This document shows positions 7,507 through 15,982 of a DNA stretch of 32,337 bases, piece after piece. The notes beneath the pieces were generated by a model that ran no database searches, was not told the origin of the DNA, and saw nothing but the letters and a program-made list of their open reading frames with translations. Source of the stretch: Fuerstiella sp. (GTDB lineage Bacteria > Planctomycetota > Planctomycetia > Planctomycetales > Planctomycetaceae); contig JALHMY010000107.1 in the NCBI GenBank assembly GCA_022843805.1, positions 1 through 32,337 of the forward strand, given 5' to 3'. Position 1 is the stretch's first letter. The number at the start of each line of letters is the position of its first letter. The translations under genes were made by a program, and so were the position numbers.

Positions 7507-8598
7507 ATGACCGGCCAATCCCTCGCTGCAGTCTTCAGCGGGAACCCAGGGCAAATTGAACTGCGGAACATTCCAACACCATCGCCATCCGGAGGCGAGA
7601 TTCTTGTACGGGTCGAAAGCTGTACTCTGTGTGGAAGTGATCTGCACAGTTTCGAAGGACGCAGAAAAGTACCTGTTCCGACCATTCTTGGACATGAAAT
7701 TGTCGGCCGAATCGAGGCGTTCGGCCCTGCCGCTGTTCGTTCAGATGTTGCCGGGCATGAACTGAAAATCGGTTCGCGTGTTGTTTGGGGGCTTGTCGCC
7801 GCGTGCGGACAATGCTTTTACTGCAAACGTGATCTGCCGCAAAAGTGTGAGCGATCCGTAAAGTATGGGCATGAATCGTTCCGGGATGGCTATGAGCTTC
7901 TCGGAGGGCTTGCCGATCACTGTTTGCTGATGCCCGGCACAGCAATTGTGCGGGTTCCGGACGATCTTAGCCTGAACACCATCAGTCCGGCGAGCTGTGC
8001 GACGGCAACGATAGCGGCAGCATTCGAATCGGCTGATACGGTACAGGATCGGACGATTTGCATCGCAGGCGCAGGCCTTCTGGGACTGACCGCCAGTGCA
8101 ATGGCTCGAAGCCGGGGAGCATCCGCGGTGATTGTCTGTGATCCGTACGAAGAACGTCGGGCTCGTGCGAAACTGTTTGGAGCGACCCACTGCGTGACGC
8201 CGGAAGAGCTTGCATCTGTGCTGAAGGAAGTCACTGGCGGGCGTGGAGCGGATGTTGCGATCGAAGTCTCGGGAGCACCCTCAGCGTTTCTTTCGCTGTG
8301 GCCAAATCTTCGGCTGGGAGGCACGCTGGTTCTGGTGGGTGCAGTATTTCCTTCGGAACCTGTTCCCGTCGCGATGGAGCAGATCGTCCGGCGAAATCTG
8401 ACGATTCGGGGCATCCACAATTACGGTCCTCGACACCTGTCTCAGGCGGTGGAATTTCTGCTGGAGACCCGGGATACATGGCCGTTTGAAGGCGTTGTAT
8501 CCCGGTGGTTTGATCTGCAGAATGTCGAGGCCGCATTGCGGGAGGCGATGAATCCCGTGAACATCCGCGTGGGTATCAGGTCGGGAAGCTCACTGTAG
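7507..8598 (+). CDS. Phosphonate-associated zinc alcohol dehydrogenase (TIGR03366-like, HpnZ type)
   Basis: This medium-chain dehydrogenase/reductase has 363 residues. The catalytic zinc ligands are C42 (LCGSD), H63 and E64 (GHEIVG). The structural zinc site is C100, C103, C106 and C114 (ACGQCFYCKRDLPQKC). The NAD(P)-binding loop is GAGLLG at 187-192. The particular sequence style matches the dehydrogenase subfamily found beside phnX and related genes. Its substrate is not established; oxidation or reduction of the acetaldehyde released by PhnX, or of a hydroxyphosphonate, would fit. It lies 58 nt after the transporter gene, probably in one operon. It converges with phoD, only 5 nt apart, with no terminator between. 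Confidence 0.88.
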   Translation: MTGQSLAAVFSGNPGQIELRNIPTPSPSGGEILVRVESCTLCGSDLHSFEGRRKVPVPTILGHEIVGRIEAFGPAAVRSDVAGHELKIGSRVVWGLVAACGQCFYCKRDLPQKCERSVKYGHESFRDGYELLGGLADHCLLMPGTAIVRVPDDLSLNTISPASCATATIAAAFESADTVQDRTICIAGAGLLGLTASAMARSRGASAVIVCDPYEERRARAKLFGATHCVTPEELASVLKEVTGGRGADVAIEVSGAPSAFLSLWPNLRLGGTLVLVGAVFPSEPVPVAMEQIVRRNLTIRGIHNYGPRHLSQAVEFLLETRDTWPFEGVVSRWFDLQNVEAALREAMNPVNIRVGIRSGSSL

Positions 8599-8603
8599 AA
8601 CAA

Positions 8604-10175
8604 TCACGCTTTGACAGCTCCGGGCTTTCCATCTTCCACCACGAAAGTGCCTCGGTTTATTAACGGGGCGCCCGGTTTCTCCACGTATTCGACCATCTGA
8701 TAATCGCTCCGCCATTCCTTTGGTGTGACGGTGCAGCTGACGTAGCCGCGCTCGGAATTCTGGAATTTCACAAAAGGGTTCTCAGACAGCAGTTCGGCGT
8801 GGTTCTTTACAAACTGCAGCCCATTGCCGCCCGACGAGATCGAAGTGCCGACAAACTCTGAAGCCACAATCGGATCGTTTTCACTGTCAAAATCGACCTT
8901 AAGATCATTCACCCAGTTTGAATGAATATCGCCGGTCAGTACAACCGGATTCGGAACGTGGCGAGTTGCGAGGAAGTCCAGCAGCCTGCGACGAGGCAAA
9001 TCATATCCGGACCACTGATCCATGCTAAAGTTCGCTTCCGGACCGGCAGTTCGATCGACTCGTGCCATCATCACCTGCTGTCCAAGAATGTTCCACTTTG
9101 CCCTGGAAGTCAGCAATTCACTCATCAGCCATTTTTCCTGGACATCTCCCAGCATTGTGCTGAGCGGATCAAACACGCCGCCTTTGAGAGGCTGCAGTTT
9201 GTCACCGTTCGGCTGATCCGTTCGGTACTGTCGGGTATCAAGCATTTCGAAACGTGCCAGACGTCCGAAGTCGATTGTGCGGTACAGGGTCATATCCGCC
9301 CCATGGGGCAGACAGGTGCGACGCAGCGGCATATTTTCATAATATGCCTGGTACGAATTCGCGCGACGCAGCAGGAACTCCGCAGGCGAGACATGCGATT
9401 CTTCTGAGATTGCACCCGCGCAGTTGTTGTCGAACTCATGATCGTCCCAGACGACGATCCACGGACACAGTGAGTGCATCGTTTGCAGAGACTCATCCAT
9501 TCGATATTGAGCGTAACGATTCCGGTAGTGCTCAAGTGTGGTAATCTCGGGTCCATGATGTTTGCGAATCCGGTTGTCTTTTCCGGCATATTCGTAGATG
9601 TAGTCGCCAAGGTGCAGCACCAGATCCGGATTTTCCCGGGCCATGTGATCGTATGCCGTGTAGTAGCCGCTTTCAAAATGCTGGCAGGAAGCGAAAGCGA
9701 ATTTCAGCTGTTCGGGCATGGCATCATGTGCCGGCATCGTGCGAGTTTTTCCGGTACGACTAACGGCATCACCAGCGTGGAAGCGATACCAGTACCAGGT
9801 ATCAGCTTTCAGCCCCGAAAGTTCCACATGAACGGAATGGCCAAGCTGTGGAGTTGCCAGTTCCGTGCCTTTTTGCACGATCTTTTGAAATCCTTCATCC
9901 TCGGCCACTTCCCACTTCACTTCGAATGTGACGGGCGGCATGCCTCCACCGTTGAGCGGATCGATTGCAAGTCTGGTCCAGAGGACAACGCCATCGCTGG
10001 AAGGATCACCGGATGCAACTCCAAGCGGGAACGGATTCTGCGAGAAGGTTGTTTGCCGGACCACGGCTCCTTCTGTGACTCGTCCGAGCCATGGCAGAAC
10101 CGCAAAGGATGCCCCCGAGAGAAGCAGATTGCGGCGCGAGATCTGCAGTTCGTTTTGACGACGCTGAGTAAACAT
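8604..10175 (-). CDS. phoD: Alkaline phosphatase D (PhoD), Tat-exported
   Basis: PhoD is an exported metallophosphatase that releases phosphate from phosphate mono- and diesters using iron and calcium. The N-terminus carries a twin-arginine signal (ISRRNLLLSGASFAVLPWLG, about residues 12-31). The FPLGVASGDP motif near residue 50 starts the PhoD N-terminal domain. Metal-site motifs are visible: FASCQHFESGYY, LHLGDYIYEY, VVWDDHEFDNN and VVLTGDIHSNW. The length of 523 residues is typical. GAGGAG lies seven nt upstream of the ATG. It follows the HD-domain gene by 34 nt in the same direction, so the two probably form an operon. Its presence links extracellular phosphate scavenging to the intracellular phosphonate genes. 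Confidence 0.93.
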   Translation of the reverse strand: MFTQRRQNELQISRRNLLLSGASFAVLPWLGRVTEGAVVRQTTFSQNPFPLGVASGDPSSDGVVLWTRLAIDPLNGGGMPPVTFEVKWEVAEDEGFQKIVQKGTELATPQLGHSVHVELSGLKADTWYWYRFHAGDAVSRTGKTRTMPAHDAMPEQLKFAFASCQHFESGYYTAYDHMARENPDLVLHLGDYIYEYAGKDNRIRKHHGPEITTLEHYRNRYAQYRMDESLQTMHSLCPWIVVWDDHEFDNNCAGAISEESHVSPAEFLLRRANSYQAYYENMPLRRTCLPHGADMTLYRTIDFGRLARFEMLDTRQYRTDQPNGDKLQPLKGGVFDPLSTMLGDVQEKWLMSELLTSRAKWNILGQQVMMARVDRTAGPEANFSMDQWSGYDLPRRRLLDFLATRHVPNPVVLTGDIHSNWVNDLKVDFDSENDPIVASEFVGTSISSGGNGLQFVKNHAELLSENPFVKFQNSERGYVSCTVTPKEWRSDYQMVEYVEKPGAPLINRGTFVVEDGKPGAVKA

Positions 10176-10209
10176 AGTGAACTCCTCAAAGGATCCCTGA
10201 AAAGAAGAA

Positions 10210-10839
10210 TTATCGAGCCGAGATATTCCCGGAAGGTGTCAGCAGAAACTGTTCAATCAGATGTGAGTAACTTTCAAGTGGCGCTGTCTTCATCGATGGC
10301 ACTTTGCCCATATCGTCATAGCGCCGCACCTTCAGACAAGCTTCGAAATGCGGACTGGATTGAAACGCGTCCGCTTCCGCATCTGACATGATCCCGCCCT
10401 GCAACTGCAGGCTCAGCTGAGAAGACGGGGAAAGCCCCTGTACATATGCCGGATTCTTCCAGCATAAATACCGCTTCGCGGCTACGTGCTGGCGAATCGG
10501 CTCGAGAATCTCTTCCGGAAACAGATCCTTCAGCAACTCGGCACCAAGTTCTTCGTGTTTTGCGTCGACACCCTGGTGGGCGATGTCTTCCCCAAAATCA
10601 TGAACCATATGCCCGTAGTCATGAAGCAGGCAGGACAGAATCACGCCATCTGATTCACCAAACTGCCGTGCAAACTCGGCGGTCTGAAGAGCATGTTCCA
10701 GTTCACTGACATTTTCGCCATAGTGTCGACCGCCCCGTTGCCGAAAAACGGCAAAGATTCGCTGCACTTCTGGTCGCTGGTTATCGTTATCTGCCGACAT
10801 TCGTATTGCCGTTCCCTTCGTCTGAGGCTGCGGGATCAT
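10210..10839 (-). CDS. Phosphonate-operon HD-domain protein, PhnZ-like (TIGR03276 type)
   Basis: The protein belongs to the HD superfamily. In PhnZ this fold is a mixed-valent di-iron oxygenase that cleaves (R)-1-hydroxy-2-aminoethylphosphonate to glycine and phosphate. Visible residues are Y40, E42, H49 (LEHALQTAEFA), H73-D74 (LLHDYGH), H95 (KHEELGA), H118, K122 and D175. Their spacing closely follows the iron ligands and substrate-gating residues of PhnZ, apart from one-residue shifts before H49 and H118. That supports an oxygenase rather than a hydrolase, but homologues also occur in PhnX operons without known activity. No phnY hydroxylase is in the window. The ATG at 10839 opens the frame; the ATG at 10800 (MSADNDN) is also possible and has GAAGGGA upstream. 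Confidence 0.8.
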   Translation of the reverse strand: MIPQPQTKGTAIRMSADNDNQRPEVQRIFAVFRQRGGRHYGENVSELEHALQTAEFARQFGESDGVILSCLLHDYGHMVHDFGEDIAHQGVDAKHEELGAELLKDLFPEEILEPIRQHVAAKRYLCWKNPAYVQGLSPSSQLSLQLQGGIMSDAEADAFQSSPHFEACLKVRRYDDMGKVPSMKTAPLESYSHLIEQFLLTPSGNISAR

Positions 10840-11208
10840 ACCTTTGCAGACCGTCGATCTGCTTCGTCGTCACTGCTCGACGACATTCGTCGTTTCGTCG
10901 CTCTTCAATGCATCTCGACCACACTCTCACAACGTCGCCACGGAGGTTTTGTTAGGGGTGCTTAGTTGAATCTGCTGATCTCTCAGTATTTCCGAATCGC
11001 ATGAATTTACTGTTAAGGGCCTGGAAAACAATAAGTGATCGCCATAGTCGCCTTTCGCTCCGCGAAAGAGCTTCCTTTTGCGGAGCAAAAGGCGACACTG
11101 GTTGTCTGACAGCGCCTCAGGGCCTGAGTTCCCTCGCTGCCGTGGACGGATAACTCGTCTTTACAAAGACGCCCATTGCCGAATGACTGCAGACCACTCC
11201 TGCAGCCT
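10840..11208. other. Intergenic spacer with repeat copy B
   Basis: No protein is supported in this stretch. It contains the second copy of the dispersed hairpin repeat (11040-11124) and probably the promoter of the leftward HD/phoD pair close to 10840. A run of TCGTCG-like repeats at 10859-10902 is seen but has no clear function. Confidence 0.6.
11040..11124 (-). repeat. Dispersed hairpin repeat, copy B (inverted relative to copy A)
   Basis: The reverse complement matches copy A at 3711-3800 over nearly its whole length, including the GTCAGACAA flank and both hairpin arms (GTCGCCTTTTGCTCCGC and CTTTCGCGGAGCGAAAGG). It is oriented opposite to copy A, and the two lie outside the phosphonate genes on either side. 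Confidence 0.8.
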
Positions 11209-11721
11209 TTATCGATGCCAGTCGTGGTATCCGAAGATAAGATATTGCAGAAGGATTGGAAGCTCGTAGACAGCAAGCAGCACGAACAGTGTCGCGCCTT
11301 TTCGGTATTTTTCATCAAACTGCGACATGTCCCGATGCAGTGTGTAGTGTCGGTGGCTGATCAGCTGTACCCGATGCCATGCAGGGATCATGATCAGATG
11401 CAGCCAGAACGGGATCCATGGGGTCAGGACTGCGGCTGTGATCAGCAGAATGGCGGAAAGAAAAGTAACAAACATCAGCGGGGCAGGAAGATTGACGATC
11501 ATGACTGCCAGCCAGGGTACAAAGAGCCCGGCCAGTATGCTGCCCTGAAACGCCACTGACAGGTTTGGGAAAAGAGTGCGGATCAGGACTGCCGCAAGAG
11601 AACAAATCGAAAAGTAAATCCCAATGACTGCCGCCAAATGCCACAGATTGATTCCCAGCTGTCCGTGGCGACAAAGATGTCTCTGGTACAGTTCGTAAAA
11701 ATCGACACGAAGAATGTTCAC
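11209..11721 (-). CDS. Small multipass membrane protein of unknown function
   Basis: The 170-residue protein has about four hydrophobic segments (roughly 27-48, 58-80, 82-105 and 145-165) and many histidines. They include H15 and H19 near the N-terminus, H28, and an HRHYTLHRD cluster near 122-130. The histidine and NxxH patterns loosely recall metal-dependent membrane oxygenases such as Mpo1/DUF962, but the match is too weak to assign. The GTG start at 11721 overlaps the aminotransferase stop in a GTGA tetranucleotide, and AGGAAAGAA lies just upstream. It is therefore translationally coupled and the last gene of the leftward arm. It may hold or modify the pathway's lipid product (inference). 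Confidence 0.7.
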   Translation of the reverse strand: MNILRVDFYELYQRHLCRHGQLGINLWHLAAVIGIYFSICSLAAVLIRTLFPNLSVAFQGSILAGLFVPWLAVMIVNLPAPLMFVTFLSAILLITAAVLTPWIPFWLHLIMIPAWHRVQLISHRHYTLHRDMSQFDEKYRKGATLFVLLAVYELPILLQYLIFGYHDWHR

Positions 11722-13988
11722 TTCTTTCCTCTCAGCATGGCAGAAACACCTGACAGCAGTAATTTCAGCGATGATGTTCTTAAAGCATCCGCGATGGTAC
11801 GGCAGATCCTGTCTGTTTCGTCGTCAGTAACGGACAGCGGCGGCGTCAGTTTCAGGACATGTGGCTCATACTGACAGAATCCGACCAGTATCGGGTTTAC
11901 CGGGTGCCACAACATCTGCAGCAGATACAATTGCGCCATATTGATACCCAGTCGCCTGATCAGACTGTTCTGAATGTTTAACTCAATCCCAATGAGAAGC
12001 CCGTAGCAACGAATCTCTCTGACAATGCTGATGCCCGTCAGTTCCCGCATCAGAGCGATTCGAAATCGGTGCCCGGCCGTTTCAGCCATTGAGCAGAGAT
12101 TTTCAGTATCATCTCGCCTCAGAGTATTGAGCACTGCACGATAACCCAGTTCGAATGAGTATCGCCTGTGCATTTCGGACGGCAGCTGACAGCATTTTTC
12201 CTTAAGAAGACTGTCAACCCGGTCTGAATACAGAGTCAGGGCGAAGGGGAACATCATATCGCTGGTTCCCTTGCCGATCGTCAGAAGGTCGGGGCTGATC
12301 GCTTTGGACGTCGAACGGATAAACGGTCCGGTCCGAAACATGCCGGTTTGAATTTCATCAACAAACAGCAGGGCACCTGTTTGCTGCCTGATATTCTCAG
12401 CACATTCCAGCAGGGAGTCGGGGATCTCCCGAACACCGCCGACACCCTGAACGAGTTCCAGCTGAATTACGGCAATCGGGTTTAAGGCAGCAATCTGGCG
12501 CAGCTGTTCGGCAGCATCCGGAGCGAATGGATCCAGGTACACAACATCCGTATAGAGAGGCTCAAGACACTTTCTGTAGAATGGTTTTGAGGTGCCGGTC
12601 AGTGCCAGCAGGGTCTTACCTCCGAATCCCCCCTGCAACACGACAATCAGTTTTCGCGGCGACTGCGCAGTCAGTGCCAGTTTGAGTGCGTGTTCGACCG
12701 CGGACCCGCCACTGACAGCAGGAACATGGTGCGGAAGCCCGGTCAGGGCCTGCAGACGTTTGCTGACTTCACCGCGGATATCCTTATTCGAATCCAGCGA
12801 TTCGATTTCTGAGACCCATGTATCGGGGTTGTGCCCGCGGAGACTGCAGGCCACGCCTCCGACGCCGTCGAACAGACGCTGGTTTCCAATGCGTACATAG
12901 TGCCCAAACGCTGTCACATCATCGGCGGCGTTGCCCGCAATTGAAATCAGTCGGGACAGCGCCGGGCTGAACAGCTGTCGGTAAGTTTCAAGGAGTAGCT
13001 GATGATTGACCAGCATGGGTTCCAGCAGAGGCTGGATCTGCTGACTGAACGAAGAAAAATTCTGGTGCAGGCACTTTAGAAAATGCATCGTGGAGACGGT
13101 GTTTGGCTGAAACGTTGTGGAGTGAAAATTCGACATTCCTCGCCCTCTCCACAGGGCCATGAGAGCCGCACTCGCATTGAACGCTCCAAACGGAACCTGG
13201 TTCATCGTAAATGACTCATCGAAAACGACGATGTCCGGAACAATTTTTGCTACCGGACCGATGTTTGCCGAAGGAACATTTTTTTCCCGAGCAATCCGCA
13301 TTCCGGCAGCAAACCGGTCCCGGTTAACACATGCGATCAGAATGTTATCCGGATGTTCGGAGAATCTTTGCACAGCGGAGACGAACGCATCATCCGGTTG
13401 TGTTTGTGTGTAGCCTGGCGACAGGACAAGAATTCCGGAACCGAGCGAGTCCGGTTCCCGGCAACTGATGAATTCGCTGGCTGTCATGTTCAGGACCTGC
13501 GGAAGGAACTGAACCGTGCAGGGGCCTTCCGTGTCTTTCGTGACTGTTAAGTCCGATGCAAAGCTAAAGGCCGATGCAAAGCTGCCGAACCACTGACCTT
13601 CATCGACAAGATATACGGGGACTGAGGGCAGCGGCGCTGATGAGGCCGCCCCCTGGTTCTGGTTGCGAATGTTCAGTGCATATCGAGCAAGCTTGATCGC
13701 TCCGCTGAGTGCTTCTTCCCCGGAGTTTGCCAGGAATGACGGCCTCGGACCTTCCGTTCGTGCTGACGGCCAGATCTCGGCAGTCATCTCGCTGAGCGCC
13801 ACGCAGGTCTGCGCCACAAACGGATTCAGGTACAGTCGCAGCAGGTTTGGAATTTTCCTGCGAATGATCTGATCACATGTCTGGATGGCCGACTGATAGT
13901 CCGAATCCACCAACATCTCAGAGTGTCTGTTTGCCGGGATTCGAGCGTACATTTGGCATATGTGTGGCGATAAACCTGCAGAAGGCAT
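11718..13988 (-). CDS. Double class III aminotransferase: degenerate N-terminal plus intact C-terminal domain
   Basis: At 756 residues this is nearly twice the usual class III aminotransferase. Residues about 50-340 form a first domain, with LANSGEEALSGAIKLAR (86-102) matching the PLP phosphate-binding region. In PDIVVFDESFTMNQVPFGAF the position of the catalytic lysine is E258, and the usual Asp-Glu pair reads Asn-Arg (222-223), so this domain should not bind PLP covalently. Residues about 370-750 form a second domain with all key elements: VSGGSAVEHALKLAL (425-439), LFVDEIQTG (D544, E545) and PDLLTIGKGTS (K573). The chain probably works as an internal pseudo-dimer. The substrate is unknown; an amino group on a lipid-like carbonyl is a guess from neighbours. 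GAGGAGAG lies seven nt before the ATG, supporting a genuine 71-nt overlap with the upstream gene. Confidence 0.88.
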   Translation of the reverse strand: MPSAGLSPHICQMYARIPANRHSEMLVDSDYQSAIQTCDQIIRRKIPNLLRLYLNPFVAQTCVALSEMTAEIWPSARTEGPRPSFLANSGEEALSGAIKLARYALNIRNQNQGAASSAPLPSVPVYLVDEGQWFGSFASAFSFASDLTVTKDTEGPCTVQFLPQVLNMTASEFISCREPDSLGSGILVLSPGYTQTQPDDAFVSAVQRFSEHPDNILIACVNRDRFAAGMRIAREKNVPSANIGPVAKIVPDIVVFDESFTMNQVPFGAFNASAALMALWRGRGMSNFHSTTFQPNTVSTMHFLKCLHQNFSSFSQQIQPLLEPMLVNHQLLLETYRQLFSPALSRLISIAGNAADDVTAFGHYVRIGNQRLFDGVGGVACSLRGHNPDTWVSEIESLDSNKDIRGEVSKRLQALTGLPHHVPAVSGGSAVEHALKLALTAQSPRKLIVVLQGGFGGKTLLALTGTSKPFYRKCLEPLYTDVVYLDPFAPDAAEQLRQIAALNPIAVIQLELVQGVGGVREIPDSLLECAENIRQQTGALLFVDEIQTGMFRTGPFIRSTSKAISPDLLTIGKGTSDMMFPFALTLYSDRVDSLLKEKCCQLPSEMHRRYSFELGYRAVLNTLRRDDTENLCSMAETAGHRFRIALMRELTGISIVREIRCYGLLIGIELNIQNSLIRRLGINMAQLYLLQMLWHPVNPILVGFCQYEPHVLKLTPPLSVTDDETDRICRTIADALRTSSLKLLLSGVSAMLRGKK

Positions 13989-15972
13989 CCCGATCTCTCC
14001 TCATCATAAACAGATCTGCTGAAATGCAATTCTCGTTTACACAGGCCGAATGCGTGATGCCATCCTTCAGAACACGCCGCAGCTGAATCTTTGAAACTGG
14101 AAGCGTCTGGTGATGTTGCCAGAAGACCGAAAACTCATCCGGCCTGAGCATCAATTCCACATGGAAGGCAAACGTTCTGACGAACCAGTGAAAGAGTGCT
14201 GATACGATCGGTGTTTCTTCCAGTCGATCCCAAAGGCGGCCGATGCTGTCCCGTGGTATTGCCATCGCATCCGTTACGTTATCTGAGGCATCCTCGAAGT
14301 ACTGAAAGACATCAACTGACGTTCCGGAGGCACTGCTCTTACGAATCTCGACATTTGAGGCATCAGTATCCTCAAACATTCGCATGATCTGTTCGGCGGA
14401 CGGATTTTCTACTGCGTTTTTACGCATGGAGTAGACGGATTTTGGCTTTACTTGCAGCGTCAGACGCAGCAGCAGCAGATGCTGACTGGTGTTGTACATG
14501 GCATCCCGAAAAATGGCGTCACCGCGGCGTGCAAGAATAAACTGCTCTTCGTCACCATCATAAAGAAAGACGGCTTCGATGGTGTCACCAAGAGTTGAAA
14601 CACGGCTGCCGGAACCATGAACCGGAACAAAAAACAGAGTACCCATGCTGATCCATGAGTAGTTGGGAACCACGAAGAATTCGCGGTCCAGCCTGCTGAG
14701 CTCTTTGATACAATGGTTCAGGGTAAGCCCGGCGTCGACTGTGAAGTGCGTGCCTGTATGAACAGCACCCGATTCGTGTGGAGTCAGCCCCAATTGTCCG
14801 TCGCCAGCCACCCCGATTTGACATTCCGGCCCCGGAATGGTGGTATCAGAAAGCTGAGTCTTTCCCGGAATCCCTGTGGTGAGTACGACCGTCCTGCCGG
14901 GAAACTGCCAGCCAAAGTGATTTACACCATTGTTGTAGCCAGCGATCTGAATGTTGCCGCAGCTGTGGCGGTTGTAAAGACTAATCAGTTCCCGAACCGA
15001 CTGCGGCCTGAGGGTATGAAAATGAAGCGGTCGAAACGGTGGGAAGAGCCGGCTCAGCAGAAGAACTGCTCTGTACAGGAGCCAGGAAACTCCGATCGCA
15101 GCAAGACACATGGCGACAAGTGATTGTAATTTCTCCTGTAGTCCGGAAGGTTGTGAATCCGTAAACATCGATCGCCAGCTGCGGCGAGGTCCGGGAATGG
15201 TGATCTGGCGAATTCCGGATCTGGCAGAGCAGCACGAATCGAGCTCCTCATTGATCGCTCGGAAAAGTTCTGATCCCTCCACGAAAGTCGATGTCAGCTT
15301 CGGATGCAGCAGGCGACGAAAGTTCCTGAAACGATTAAGGCGGCGGGAAAGTTCGGAAGACGGACTAATCACATAGCCCGTCCGGACAACGATCAATCGG
15401 GCTTCAGGATTTCGGAAGTCGCCAGAGTGCTCACCATTCGAAGGATTCGGATCATCGACGCACGATTCATCCTTCAGGTCACAACATCCCGGTAAAACCC
15501 TTCGAGTTCCAAACTGCTGTCCATGCCGATCAAGCTGTTCCTGGATCTCATCGTCTGTGCCGGGAGACAGATGATGCAGCAGCGAAGGGAATACGATCAG
15601 GCATCTGAATGAGGCAGTGGCAGAGAGTCGGGCAATTTCTGCCAGCACTTTGTGTGCCGAGCGGTCCATTTGTCGGTTAAGAAAGACGACGATTTCCTCC
15701 GGACACTCCGCCCCGTCAGACGACATCGCCTTAAAATCTTCGGCGCGAATGCATCGGGATATTCTGACCGTACCCGGCTGATCTGCGTTTCCCTCCTGAA
15801 ACTGACAATAGTCTTTTGCGAGGCCGGTGTCGCTGCTGCAGATAACGACACGCGTCGTCGGCATGCGGCCTTCGCGAACAACCCTGCTGTTCGAATCAGC
15901 CAGCTGCGGGTTGTGCGGGTCGATCATCGGTGATGAAGTGTCAGATTCCGAATGTGCACATGGCAGGGTCAT
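13918..15972 (-). CDS. Rossmann-like / transmembrane / FAD-linked oxidase fusion protein
   Basis: From the ATG at 15972 the protein has 684 residues in three parts. Residues about 37-250 look like a degenerate NAD-epimerase-type (SDR) domain: TTRVVICSS strand near the start, EIVVFLNR, and ARLIVVRTGYVISPSS near 195, without an intact GxxGxxG. One membrane helix follows at about 284-306. Residues 330 to the end resemble FAD-linked oxidases of the VAO/ALO/DprE1/DHCR24 superfamily: VDAGLTLNHCIKEL, PVHGSGSRVSTLGDTIEAVFL, and a C-terminal RSNPGK resembling the HWGK end of such oxidases. The reaction is unknown; lipid or sterol-like substrates are possible. The frame also opens at a TTG (16014) overlapping psd, but the ATG 8 nt after the psd stop is preferred. 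It overlaps the aminotransferase by 71 nt. Confidence 0.7.
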   Translation of the reverse strand: MTLPCAHSESDTSSPMIDPHNPQLADSNSRVVREGRMPTTRVVICSSDTGLAKDYCQFQEGNADQPGTVRISRCIRAEDFKAMSSDGAECPEEIVVFLNRQMDRSAHKVLAEIARLSATASFRCLIVFPSLLHHLSPGTDDEIQEQLDRHGQQFGTRRVLPGCCDLKDESCVDDPNPSNGEHSGDFRNPEARLIVVRTGYVISPSSELSRRLNRFRNFRRLLHPKLTSTFVEGSELFRAINEELDSCCSARSGIRQITIPGPRRSWRSMFTDSQPSGLQEKLQSLVAMCLAAIGVSWLLYRAVLLLSRLFPPFRPLHFHTLRPQSVRELISLYNRHSCGNIQIAGYNNGVNHFGWQFPGRTVVLTTGIPGKTQLSDTTIPGPECQIGVAGDGQLGLTPHESGAVHTGTHFTVDAGLTLNHCIKELSRLDREFFVVPNYSWISMGTLFFVPVHGSGSRVSTLGDTIEAVFLYDGDEEQFILARRGDAIFRDAMYNTSQHLLLLRLTLQVKPKSVYSMRKNAVENPSAEQIMRMFEDTDASNVEIRKSSASGTSVDVFQYFEDASDNVTDAMAIPRDSIGRLWDRLEETPIVSALFHWFVRTFAFHVELMLRPDEFSVFWQHHQTLPVSKIQLRRVLKDGITHSACVNENCISADLFMMRRDRDAFCRFIATHMPNVRSNPGKQTL

Positions 15973-15982
15973 GTGAGTGCTT

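Noticed and set aside
9474..10391. 305-codon plus-strand open frame opposite phoD
   Set aside because: It lies opposite the well-supported phoD and the 3' end of the HD gene and has no recognisable motifs, so it is treated as a shadow of the GC-rich coding strand.
10859..10902. TCGTCG-rich stretch as a binding-site cluster
   Set aside because: The copies are short and irregular, and no consistent unit or symmetry could be defined.
11718..13988. PhnW or PbfA role for the aminotransferase near the phosphonate genes
   Set aside because: PhnW is a class V enzyme of about 360 residues. This protein is a double class III type, is tightly coupled to the GMC/Psd arm, and is separated from the phosphonate genes by a repeat-containing spacer.
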